From Paenibacillus pabuli NBRC 13638 (GTDB lineage: Bacteria; Bacillota; Bacilli; Paenibacillales; Paenibacillaceae), in NCBI RefSeq assembly GCF_001514495.1, contig NZ_BCNM01000004.1, forward strand, positions 186,001 to 250,000: a DNA stretch of 64,000 nucleotides, written 5' to 3'. Below the pieces are notes generated by a model. It worked only from the letters and a program-made list of their open reading frames with translations, made no database searches and was not told the origin of the DNA. This document shows, one piece after another, positions 1 to 7,076 of the stretch (position 1 is the first letter of the stretch; each line of letters begins with the position of its first letter). A program made the translations under genes and the position numbers.

Positions 1-978
1 CGCGGCGCCAACGCGCATAAGGGGTACGCAGATGCAATCGTGGCCTATTTCAAGACCCATGATCGCGAAGCCTTTAAGTCAAAGTCAGCTTTCAAACCCT
101 ATTACGCCAGAGCAAGCAAGACGATGAAGCCGGCCTATGACCGTGCCAGAACAGAGCTGTCTTCCCCGCTGATTCGCATGCTCACAGGTAAAAGGAAAAA
201 CTTTTTTCTAGGATCAATCATTGTCATCATAATCCTAGGTGTTGCTGGAGGCATGTATGCCTTCATGGGAGATAAGGAGGAGGCGCCAGCGAAATCACCA
301 CCGCTTGCACAGGAGCCAGTTGCTGAACCGGAAGTGCAGCTCGCTGAACAGATCGCCTACCTCGTTCCGTCATCCGAAGCGGACGACGGTACACAGCTGC
401 CTGCCCGGTTGGTGATCCGTTACAGAAATGAAACGGACAGCAACGCTTTGCAAAAGGACATGCTCCAATGGAACTTAAAAGATGGTACCAAACAGGAGAT
501 CCATGCAGAGGGTGAATGGGAGAGTTTCAACCGAAATGCGGAGCCGGATGAGGAAGGTGCAGCTGGAAACATCACAGAGGGCACGCCTGAAGGAAGCCCC
601 GCAGGTTCTTCTACGGATACTGCCAAAGATACTCAGCAGAACGGAGAAGCCGAGCAGGGGGCAGATTCAGCCACGACGGGGGACACCGCTTCAGACTCAA
701 CTGCAGGGAATACTACGACGGATGCAGGGACTGGCACAGCCTCTGACGCTGGGGATGAAGGCTCCGCACAGGGAGCAGCAGACGACATGCCTTCAGATTC
801 GTCTCCGTCAGCCGGATCAGATCCATCTTCAGCGGAAAATCTGACTGTTGCCGAAGCAGACCGTCTGTACCCCTATGGGCACCAAGTGGAGCTTCCGGCC
901 GATATCGATCTGGAGAACATCGTAAGTGTTCAGAGTGGGACGACCGTGATTAACCTGGTCCCGGCACCGAAGCTCTGA
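1..978 (+). CDS. Membrane-anchored protein with low-complexity linker, 5' end cut by window
   Basis: The reading frame is open from base 1, so the true start lies outside the window; the GTG at 40 is only the first start-like codon inside it. The visible protein has a basic cytoplasmic N-terminal segment of about 65 residues, one membrane segment (FFLGSIIVIIILGVAGG, near residue 60), then a long outside part. That part contains about 100 residues rich in Gly, Ala, Ser, Thr, Asp and Glu (about bases 540-840) and ends in a short conserved-looking tail (VVINLVPAPKL-type end). I do not recognise the family. The arrangement fits a single-pass anchor with a flexible spacer holding a small extracytoplasmic domain. 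It is followed at once by a good terminator, so it is the last gene of its operon. Confidence 0.6.
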   Translation, partial: RGANAHKGYADAIVAYFKTHDREAFKSKSAFKPYYARASKTMKPAYDRARTELSSPLIRMLTGKRKNFFLGSIIVIIILGVAGGMYAFMGDKEEAPAKSPPLAQEPVAEPEVQLAEQIAYLVPSSEADDGTQLPARLVIRYRNETDSNALQKDMLQWNLKDGTKQEIHAEGEWESFNRNAEPDEEGAAGNITEGTPEGSPAGSSTDTAKDTQQNGEAEQGADSATTGDTASDSTAGNTTTDAGTGTASDAGDEGSAQGAADDMPSDSSPSAGSDPSSAENLTVAEADRLYPYGHQVELPADIDLENIVSVQSGTTVINLVPAPKL

Positions 979-1008
979 GCGAGATGACTTGAGGATGTTA
1001 TTCATTAC

Positions 1009-1052
1009 AAAATACAGCCACCTCGAAGAATTTCGCAGGGGCTGTATTTTTG
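1009..1052 (+). terminator. Rho-independent terminator of the first gene
   Basis: The arms AAAATACAGCC and GGCTGTATTTTT flank an inner CTCGAA/TTTCG-like stem, and a T-rich tract follows. It lies about 30 bases after the stop at 978. Confidence 0.85.
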
Positions 1053-1281
1053 TTTTGTTCAAGGGATGGAGAAGGTCATATACAAAATGAATCACAACAG
1101 GTCTATTTTTCACATTTTGGACACATTGTTAAAATGCTGGGTAAGGATGACCGTGCGCAAAGCGGTGAAATGCACGTAAACGATGAGAAAAGCTCTCACA
1201 TAAAAGGTGGGTAATGTAGCCGAAATGAAGTAAAACCCTTCAAAAAAAGCTCTAAACCAGCAAGGGATTTCGTATTTAGTG
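1053..1281. other. Intergenic stretch with no recognised feature
   Basis: The stretch is AT-rich, between a terminator and the Fur-controlled promoter. I see no convincing reading frame with a ribosome binding site, and no strong hairpin. Confidence 0.5.
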
Positions 1282-1311
1282 TTGACAAATGATAATGATT
1301 ATCAGTATCTT
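1282..1311 (+). promoter_or_regulatory. Sigma-A promoter with Fur box
   Basis: A TTGACA -35 (1282-1287) and a TATCTT-like -10 (1306-1311) are 18 bp apart. Filling the spacer at 1290-1304 is TGATAATGATTATCA, a perfect 7-1-7 inverted repeat matching the Bacillus Fur box. Iron-bound Fur there would block RNA polymerase, so the downstream siderophore genes should be induced by iron starvation. Confidence 0.9.
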
Positions 1312-1416
1312 TAGAGTATAGAAACTTGTTGCGCCGGAAATACGCTGAACTATAATTTCGTTTTCGTTATCATAGCCGGAATACATAACCGGGATAAATG
1401 AGAGAGGGATGATCGC

Positions 1417-2298
1417 ATGTTTCGTCTGGAGACGTCCAAGCTGGATATCGCTTATGAGGAAAGACTGATTGTTGATAATCTGAATATTCAAATTCCCCAG
1501 GGAAAAATCACGGCACTTGTTGGAGCCAATGGTTCAGGAAAGTCTACCATTCTGAAAACCATGGCTCGGATCATGAATCCAAAAGCAGGTAGTGTTTTGC
1601 TCGACGGGAAATCCATCCATAAGCAGTCCACGCGTGAAGTTGCCAAACAGCTTGCGATTTTGCCACAGAATCCAACCGCTCCCGAAGGACTTACCGTAAC
1701 CGAACTCGTGTCCTACGGACGCTTTCCTTATCAAAAGGGTTTTGGTTCGATGCGTGCTGAAGACAAACGCATGATTGAATGGGCTATTGATGTGACAGGC
1801 ATGACGGAGTTCCATGATCGCCCGATCGATCAGCTGTCCGGTGGACAGCGTCAACGTGCCTGGATTGCCATGGCTCTTGCACAGGAGACAGACATCCTTT
1901 TCCTGGATGAGCCGACAACGTTCCTGGATATGGCTCACCAGCTGGAAGTACTGCAATTGCTGGAGCAGCTGAATGCCACAGCAAACCGTACGATCGTTAT
2001 GGTTGTGCATGACTTGAACCATGCTTCCCGATATGCGCATCACATGATTGGAATCAAGAAAGGTCAAGCCATCGCTACAGGTTCACCCGTAGAGGTTATG
2101 AACTCCGATGTCCTTCGCGAAGTATTTAACATTGAAGCTGATATCGTGATTGATCCGCGTTCCGGTGTACCGCTCTGCTTGCCTTACGCCCTCGCGGGTC
2201 AACGCCAACAGTCTGCATCTCCAGAACCAATGGTCATGAACAGTGCAATGGTTCATGCTGGCGGACGGACAGAGCAGCGCGTTCTTCACGCGACCTGA
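1417..2298 (+). CDS. Iron-siderophore ABC transporter ATP-binding protein (YusV/FecE-like)
   Basis: This is the cytoplasmic ATPase that powers ferric siderophore import. A Walker A motif GANGSGKST lies near residue 40, the signature LSGGQRQRAWIAMALA near 140 and Walker B ILFLDEPT near 160, followed by the D-loop and switch His (VVHDLNH). At 293 residues it is slightly longer than the usual 270-275 because of a variable tail. The sequence resembles B. subtilis YusV, an ATPase shared by several siderophore permeases. No permease or binding protein is adjacent, which fits such an orphan shared role. The ATG follows GAGAGAGGGATG. It sits behind a Fur box and upstream of a FhuF-like reductase. Confidence 0.9.
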   Translation: MFRLETSKLDIAYEERLIVDNLNIQIPQGKITALVGANGSGKSTILKTMARIMNPKAGSVLLDGKSIHKQSTREVAKQLAILPQNPTAPEGLTVTELVSYGRFPYQKGFGSMRAEDKRMIEWAIDVTGMTEFHDRPIDQLSGGQRQRAWIAMALAQETDILFLDEPTTFLDMAHQLEVLQLLEQLNATANRTIVMVVHDLNHASRYAHHMIGIKKGQAIATGSPVEVMNSDVLREVFNIEADIVIDPRSGVPLCLPYALAGQRQQSASPEPMVMNSAMVHAGGRTEQRVLHAT

Positions 2299-2339
2299 AC
2301 TAAGATACGGGCCGTATGTGGTCCTAAACTATAGAATGA

Positions 2340-2365
2340 AGCCGCTGTGCATCTTGCACGCGGCT
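2340..2365 (+). other. Intercistronic hairpin
   Basis: AGCCGC(T)GTGCA pairs with TGCACGCGGCT around a 3-base loop in the 95-base gap between the ATPase and reductase genes. No T-tract follows, so it is more likely an mRNA stabiliser or processing site than a terminator. Confidence 0.55.
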
Positions 2366-2393
2366 CATTCGCATTCACAGGAGGTCTACAGGA

Positions 2394-3206
2394 ATGGGAG
2401 CAATCAACTACACCTGGTTACAGCAGTATGGACGAATAACAACAACTGCACCGATAGACGAACGTGTCTTTGGCATGCCTTTGACAGCTTTAAGACATCC
2501 CGAGAAGGCCAAGCTTATGCTGGAGGCATACAATAAGCATCTTCGGGCTGATTCTCTTCGCTCGGCGGCTGTTTATTTTATGCATTCGGTTCGTGGCCTG
2601 ATGATTGGTGTTCACTACATGACGGCTCTATGTGACACTTGGCTCGATCTTTCGCTAGATAACGTTATCTTGCAGTTGGAAGTAAAGGATGGCCGTCCGG
2701 TGATTAGTTTTCAACTGTACAATGCAACCGAGCGATTGCATCCGAAACGGGTGACCGGCCCGGATGCCGTTCCATCCTGGCGTAATGATGTATTGACAGC
2801 ATATTACGGAGAGCAGCTGCGTCCAATGATTGAAGGAGTTGCGATGGCAGGAGGAGCGAATCCGGGTCAGATGTGGGCACAACTCGCATCCATGCTGAGA
2901 TGGTTCAAAACGACGGCGTTACAGATGAATCTGAAAGAGACGGAACGTGAAGCGGTTATAGAAGGGTATGAACATGTGATCGCGATGTCTCCACAGATTC
3001 TGGGGTTGAAAAAGAACGTGTTAACTTTCAAACCGGTGGAGATTGATAATCCGCATCAACCTGGAGAAACAATGCTCATGAAGCCAGTCTGCTGTTTACA
3101 CCATGAGGTGTATGGCGGGCAGAACTATTGCTACAGTTGTCCAAAATTGACCAAGGCAGAGCGCCAAGAGCGTTATGATGCTATTTTGGCTGCGAAGTCA
3201 GGGTAA
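2394..3206 (+). CDS. FhuF-like (2Fe-2S) ferric-siderophore reductase
   Basis: A 270-residue protein with an IucA/IucC-FhuF-like fold region and a C-terminal cysteine cluster C-C-x11-C-x2-C (near residues 236-251), close to the motif that holds the 2Fe-2S centre in FhuF-type reductases. Such proteins release iron from imported ferric siderophores by reduction in the cytoplasm. A strong AGGAGG precedes the ATG. It follows the siderophore ATPase in the same orientation behind the shared Fur-controlled promoter, so import energy and iron release appear to be co-expressed. The protein has no membrane segment. The substrate siderophore cannot be told from sequence. Confidence 0.75.
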   Translation: MGAINYTWLQQYGRITTTAPIDERVFGMPLTALRHPEKAKLMLEAYNKHLRADSLRSAAVYFMHSVRGLMIGVHYMTALCDTWLDLSLDNVILQLEVKDGRPVISFQLYNATERLHPKRVTGPDAVPSWRNDVLTAYYGEQLRPMIEGVAMAGGANPGQMWAQLASMLRWFKTTALQMNLKETEREAVIEGYEHVIAMSPQILGLKKNVLTFKPVEIDNPHQPGETMLMKPVCCLHHEVYGGQNYCYSCPKLTKAERQERYDAILAAKSG

Positions 3207-3273
3207 AATCTTGGCCCATGTTGATGGCGAAGTGTGCTTTTACGAATTAACTTGGATAGGTTTAATCACAGAT

Positions 3274-3302
3274 TTGGTAATTGATCGCCTCAGGTCTATA
3301 AT
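3274..3302 (+). promoter_or_regulatory. Probable sigma-A promoter of the glutathione peroxidase gene
   Basis: TTGGTA (3274-3279), a 17-bp spacer, then TATAAT (3297-3302), about 85 bases before the gene start. Confidence 0.6.
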
Positions 3303-3388
3303 ATAGAGACAGGCTGTGTGCCGTATGGTCATTCAGTACATTACATACCGCGGCCCAACTTACATCTTACTCATGGGAGGAATCAGTC

Positions 3389-3871
3389 ATGTCCGTATAT
3401 TCGTATCAGGCGGTAACGACCGCAAATCAGGAAGTCCCACTGGATCTGTACCAAGGCAAAGTGTTGGTGATCGCCAATACAGCCAGCAAGTGTGGACTGA
3501 CTCCACAATACGGTGAATTGCAGAAGCTCTATGATCGCTATCGGGATCAAGGTTTGGTTGTGCTGGGTTTTCCTTGTAACCAGTTTGGCGGCCAGGAGCC
3601 GGGTACCAGTGAGGAAGCCGAATCATTCTGCCAAATCAACTATGGCGTTAATTTCCCCGTGTTTGCCAAGGTCGACGTCAATGGTGAAGATGCGCACCCA
3701 TTGTTCAAGTATCTGCGTGAGCAGCAACCAGGTGTTGGTGAAGACAACAGCATTCAATGGAATTTCACCAAGTTCCTCGTGAATCGTGAGGGTGAAGTTG
3801 TAGGACGTGTTGAACCGAAAGAATCCCCAGAAGTCATGACCGCAGAGATTGAAAAACTGCTTGGTGTATAA
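3389..3871 (+). CDS. bsaA: Glutathione peroxidase family thiol peroxidase (BsaA-like)
   Basis: A 160-residue soluble peroxidase of the usual length for the bacterial GPx family. The peroxidatic Cys35 sits in NTASKCGLTPQY. The supporting catalytic Gln is in NQFGGQEPG (near residue 69) and Trp124 in WNFTKFLV. Bacillota members generally reduce hydroperoxides with thioredoxin or bacillithiol rather than glutathione. GGAGG lies 8-10 bases before the ATG. It has its own promoter and terminator, so it is monocistronic. No regulatory site such as a PerR box was evident. Confidence 0.93.
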   Translation: MSVYSYQAVTTANQEVPLDLYQGKVLVIANTASKCGLTPQYGELQKLYDRYRDQGLVVLGFPCNQFGGQEPGTSEEAESFCQINYGVNFPVFAKVDVNGEDAHPLFKYLREQQPGVGEDNSIQWNFTKFLVNREGEVVGRVEPKESPEVMTAEIEKLLGV

Positions 3872-3882
3872 ATGGTACGAAG

Positions 3883-3918
3883 AAGCCTGCCTCCAGAATT
3901 GGAGGACAGGCTTTTTTT
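3883..3918 (+). terminator. Terminator of the glutathione peroxidase gene
   Basis: The AAGCCTGCCTCCA/TGGAGGACAGGCTT stem is followed by seven T. It starts 12 bases after the stop codon. Confidence 0.9.
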
Positions 3919-4027
3919 GAGCATAAACCAGTCACAAGCAGGGGAAACTGAAGTTAATAAAGATGAATCGATAGCTCGCTTGATTGTAAAGAAAAACACA
4001 TTCGACAAATTTATTTTGATCAACCCC

Positions 4028-4125
4028 TTGTAATGTGAAAAAGATCACATTATAATAAGTGTATAAAGTGAAATAAATCACATAATAACTGTCCGCTAAG
4101 TAGTGAAATTTTTCACAACTATAAT
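4028..4125 (+). promoter_or_regulatory. Promoter region with three GTGA-N6-TCAC palindromes (Rex/Fnr-like operators)
   Basis: Three palindromes lie in a row: TGTGA-N6-TCACA at 4034-4049, AGTGA-N6-TCACA at 4067-4082 and TAGTGA-N6-TTCACAA at 4101-4118, centred 33 and 35 bp apart. The first exactly fills the 17-bp spacer of a promoter TTGTAA (4028-4033) / TATAAT (4051-4056). The third lies just upstream of a second TATAAT (4120-4125). The sequences match both the Rex (TTGTGA-N6-TCACAA) and Fnr/Crp (TGTGA-N6-TCACA) consensus. Location inside the promoters favours repression, as by the NADH-sensing Rex, ahead of an NADH oxidase. Confidence 0.8.
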
Positions 4126-4173
4126 GACGTTATATTCAAATTCTTATTTATATACTTCGAGGAGGAACTTTTT

Positions 4174-5535
4174 ATGAAAATTGCAGTTATCGGATGTACC
4201 CACGCAGGAACCGCAGCTATCGTTAACACCGCCAAATTGTACCCGGATGCCACCATTACGGTGTATGAGCGCAATGACAATATCTCCTTCTTATCATGCG
4301 GCATTGCGCTTTATGTGGGTGGTGTGGTGAAAGATCCGGACGGACTATTTTACTCTTCCCCAGATCAACTGGCTGAGCTTGGTGTTGTTACCAAAATGCT
4401 TCATGAAGTAACGGCCGTCGATACCGAGGGCCATACACTTCAGGCTAAAAACCTGAAAACCGGGGAAGAATTTGAAGACACGTTCGATAAGCTGATCGTA
4501 ACAACGGGGTCATGGCCTGTCGTTCCGAAGCTGGAAGGCATTGAGCTGGATAACATTTTACTTTGTAAAAACTACAACCATTCCAACACGATTATTGAAA
4601 AAGCGAAGCATGCCCAACGCATTACCGTGGTTGGAGCAGGATACATCGGCATCGAACTGGTAGAGGCTTTCCAAATGAACGGCAAGGAAGTTACACTGAT
4701 CGATAGTGTGGATCGGATTTTAAACAAATATCTCGATCCCGAGTTCACGAATGCCATTGAAGAAACGTTGACTGGACATGGCATCAAGCTGGCACTGGGC
4801 CAAACCGTTCAGAAGTTTACCGGAGAGAATGGCAAAGTGAACAAGGTCATTACATCCAAGGGAGAGTTCGAAACAGACCTCGTTATTCTGTGCATTGGTT
4901 TCCGTCCCAATACCGAACTGCTCAAAGGCCAAGTGGATATGCTGCCGAACGGCGCAATCATCGTGGATAAATATATGCAAACCAGCCAAAAAGACGTCTT
5001 CGCTGCTGGGGACAGCTGTGCAATTCATTACAACCCAACCGGCAAGGCAGCGTACATTCCACTGGCAACCAACGCCGTGCGGATGGGTACACTCGTAGCA
5101 CGGAATCTGGTCCGTCCTACGACACCGTACATGGGTACACAAGGCACATCAGGGATTAAAATTTATGAGCAAAATATTGCAGGTACAGGCCTGACAGAAA
5201 CATCTGCTGCGGATGAGGGCTTGGTGGTTGAAGCAGTAACGCTTGAGGATGCTTACCGTCCGGAGTTCATGCCAACAGCAGAGAAACTGCTGCTCAAAGT
5301 GATCTATGAACAGGCTACACGCCGCATTGTTGGTGCGCAGGTCATGTCGCAAGCTGACCTTACACAGTCGATCAATACGATCTCTGTCTGCATCCAGAAC
5401 AACATGACGGTAGATGAGCTGGCCTTCATCGACTTCTTCTTCCAGCCACATTACAACAAACCGTGGAACTTCCTGAACTCGGCTGGTCTTCAGGCGTTGC
5501 CTCCAGTAGAAGTGAAAACACCAGCAATGGTGTAA
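4174..5535 (+). CDS. nox: NADH oxidase of the CoA-disulfide reductase / Nox family
   Basis: A 453-residue flavoprotein disulfide-reductase family enzyme. It has an N-terminal FAD-binding stretch (MKIAVIGCTHAGTAA), the redox-active Cys42 in SFLSCGIAL, an NAD-binding GAGYIGIELVEA (near residue 152), a second FAD motif DVFAAGDS (near 275), and a C-terminal dimerisation domain. Single-Cys members reduce O2 to water with NADH or reduce CoA disulfide. The ordinary length and redox-sensing upstream operators favour water-forming NADH oxidase, which regenerates NAD+. AGGAGG stands 8 bases before the ATG. It is monocistronic, with its own terminator. Coenzyme A-disulfide or polysulfide reductase is the main alternative. 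Confidence 0.85.
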   Translation: MKIAVIGCTHAGTAAIVNTAKLYPDATITVYERNDNISFLSCGIALYVGGVVKDPDGLFYSSPDQLAELGVVTKMLHEVTAVDTEGHTLQAKNLKTGEEFEDTFDKLIVTTGSWPVVPKLEGIELDNILLCKNYNHSNTIIEKAKHAQRITVVGAGYIGIELVEAFQMNGKEVTLIDSVDRILNKYLDPEFTNAIEETLTGHGIKLALGQTVQKFTGENGKVNKVITSKGEFETDLVILCIGFRPNTELLKGQVDMLPNGAIIVDKYMQTSQKDVFAAGDSCAIHYNPTGKAAYIPLATNAVRMGTLVARNLVRPTTPYMGTQGTSGIKIYEQNIAGTGLTETSAADEGLVVEAVTLEDAYRPEFMPTAEKLLLKVIYEQATRRIVGAQVMSQADLTQSINTISVCIQNNMTVDELAFIDFFFQPHYNKPWNFLNSAGLQALPPVEVKTPAMV

Positions 5536-5550
5536 TCGAAAATATCCGAA

Positions 5551-5582
5551 AACTACCGCATGTATTCTGCGGTAGTTTTTTT
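5551..5582 (+). terminator. Terminator of the NADH oxidase gene
   Basis: The AAACTACCGCA/TGCGGTAGTTTT stem has a 7-base loop and a run of T, beginning 15 bases after the stop codon. Confidence 0.92.
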
Positions 5583-5644
5583 ATGCTAAACGGAGGTCGA
5601 TTGAAGAGTTCGGAAGAAAGCGTAAAAAATGTAGTTCTCAGACT

Positions 5645-5688
5645 TTGTGATAAAAGTAACAAACCTCTTGAAACCTTCGCGATACAAT
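5645..5688 (+). promoter_or_regulatory. Fnr-like box at an activating position plus -10 element
   Basis: TTGTGA-N6-TAACAA (5645-5662) is followed by TACAAT (5683-5688) with no good -35. With a start site near 5695, the box centre (5653.5) falls at about -41.5, the classical class II activator position for Crp/Fnr proteins. The channel gene downstream is therefore probably switched on when oxygen is low. A Rex reading of the same box is possible but would predict repression. Confidence 0.65.
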
Positions 5689-5748
5689 GAATATATCAAC
5701 AAACAAGTTGAATAATGATGTTCATGAACTGTGAAGGAGAGGATCGTT

Positions 5749-6603
5749 ATGGCAGCAAAAACACCTCTTGAGGTTGCACAATATACGGCGCATACGGGGA
5801 TGAAGAAAGCCCAAAATCCGGTGTCCTCCGTATTGATACTCAGCTTTCTGGCAGGCGCTTTTATCGCGCTCGGATTTCTGTTGGATGTTCGGGTCATTGC
5901 CTCTGCTCCCGCCGAGTGGGGCAGCTTGGTTAATCTGATTGGTGCAGCAGTATTCCCGGTAGGTTTAATATTGGTGTTGATTGGCGGCGGGGAACTGCTG
6001 ACAGGCAATATGATGGCCGTTCCACTCGCAACGATTGCACGCAAACTGTCCGCAGGCAACATGTTGAAGAATCTCACCTTAGTCACCATAGGCAATTTCC
6101 TCGGGGCGATCTTTGTAGCCTATGCATTTGGGCATGTACTCGGTCTGACGGCAGAGGGTGCGTATTTGACCAAAGTGGTCGATATGGCTGGACACAAGCT
6201 GGACGACAGCTTCCTTCAGGCTTTTATATCCGGGATTGGCTGTAACTGGCTGGTAGCGCTGGCGGTATGGCTGTCCTATGCATCGGATACGATGAGTGGC
6301 AAGGTACTGGGCATTTGGTTCCCAACGATGGCCTTTGTGGCTATCGGATTTCAGCACGTTGTCGCCAACATGTTCCTGATTCCGGCAGCGATCTTCGAAG
6401 GGCATTATTCATGGGGGCAGTATGTCATGAATTTCATTCCGGTATGGCTTGGAAATCTGACAGGAGGAGCGCTGTTTGTGGCGGCTGCGTACTGGATGGT
6501 CTACCTACGCAAGCATGAGCCGGAAGTGAAACCTGAAGTGGCAATGGCGGCGGCCCAGCCTGTGGAGACGGAAGCCAGACCCATGTGGAGCAAGCAGGCG
6601 TAG
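5749..6603 (+). CDS. Formate/nitrite transporter family channel
   Basis: A 284-residue polytopic protein of the FNT family (FocA/NirC type), which passes formate, nitrite or similar small anions as a pentamer. Six hydrophobic segments are visible, with typical motifs: GGGELLTGNM (near residue 85), the broken helix GNFLGA, and GIGCNWLVALAVW (near 165). GTG at 5731 is in frame, but AAGGAGAG lies 6-7 bases before the ATG at 5749, so I chose 5749. The pairing with an Fnr-like box and with a molybdopterin oxidoreductase downstream fits formate or nitrite handling in low oxygen. The ion cannot be assigned from sequence alone. Confidence 0.9.
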   Translation: MAAKTPLEVAQYTAHTGMKKAQNPVSSVLILSFLAGAFIALGFLLDVRVIASAPAEWGSLVNLIGAAVFPVGLILVLIGGGELLTGNMMAVPLATIARKLSAGNMLKNLTLVTIGNFLGAIFVAYAFGHVLGLTAEGAYLTKVVDMAGHKLDDSFLQAFISGIGCNWLVALAVWLSYASDTMSGKVLGIWFPTMAFVAIGFQHVVANMFLIPAAIFEGHYSWGQYVMNFIPVWLGNLTGGALFVAAAYWMVYLRKHEPEVKPEVAMAAAQPVETEARPMWSKQA

Positions 6604-6754
6604 TGCTGAATTTTACCGAGCACCCGAGTTAGAGTGATAACATTAGTACGGGTGCGATGAGATACAATACCTGCACAGAAGATGGTAACGTAATAGGAAA
6701 GGTGATTCTGATCTCGTTCAATTCATAGCAATCTGCTGTGAGTTGATGGACGGG

Positions 6755-6773
6755 AAAGGCATCGCCTTTTTTT
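6755..6773 (+). terminator. Short terminator after the FNT gene
   Basis: AAAGGC, a 3-base loop, GCCTTT, then a run of T. The stem is only six pairs, and it lies 150 bases after the stop codon. Confidence 0.55.
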
Positions 6774-6797
6774 GATGATAAAATGTCTACGCAAAGT

Positions 6798-6913
6798 AAA
6801 TTCGCCATGACAAGGTTCGGGGGAACGAAACCTGTTCATGGCGAATTTCGGGAGTGGTCCATGATATGGCATGAGGAGGAAGTGGGGAAACACTAGCCTA
6901 ATGCCTTATTTTT
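6798..6913 (+). ncRNA. Structured leader-like region before the molybdoenzyme gene
   Basis: Two hairpins in a row. The first has perfect 13-bp arms (6798-6810 with 6836-6848) and a partly paired inner AGGTTCG/CGAAACCT. The second (6868-6905) pairs GGCAT/ATGCC, AGG/CCT and AGTG/CACT and is followed by TTATTTTT, like a terminator. The remaining 160 bases to the gene show no clear sigma-A promoter. The arrangement suggests a regulated leader (a riboswitch or attenuator, perhaps sensing molybdenum or tungsten cofactor) or simply two stacked terminators. I could not match it to a known riboswitch by eye. Confidence 0.4.
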
Positions 6914-7076
6914 AATTTACCCCTGAATTTGGATGTTGAATCAAGTCGGAAAAACATTTTTTGAAATATTTATAAATCAGCTGTGGCACCGAATATAGGG
7001 CGAATATAGACTGTTCTCTTTACGCGATTACCATGAAGAAGATATGATAGAAGGATAGCTTTGAAGGGGGAGGAAC

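Noticed and set aside
1136..1260. Possible small RNA or riboswitch upstream of the Fur-controlled genes
   Set aside because: No stable hairpin or terminator could be drawn, and the promoter lies downstream of it.
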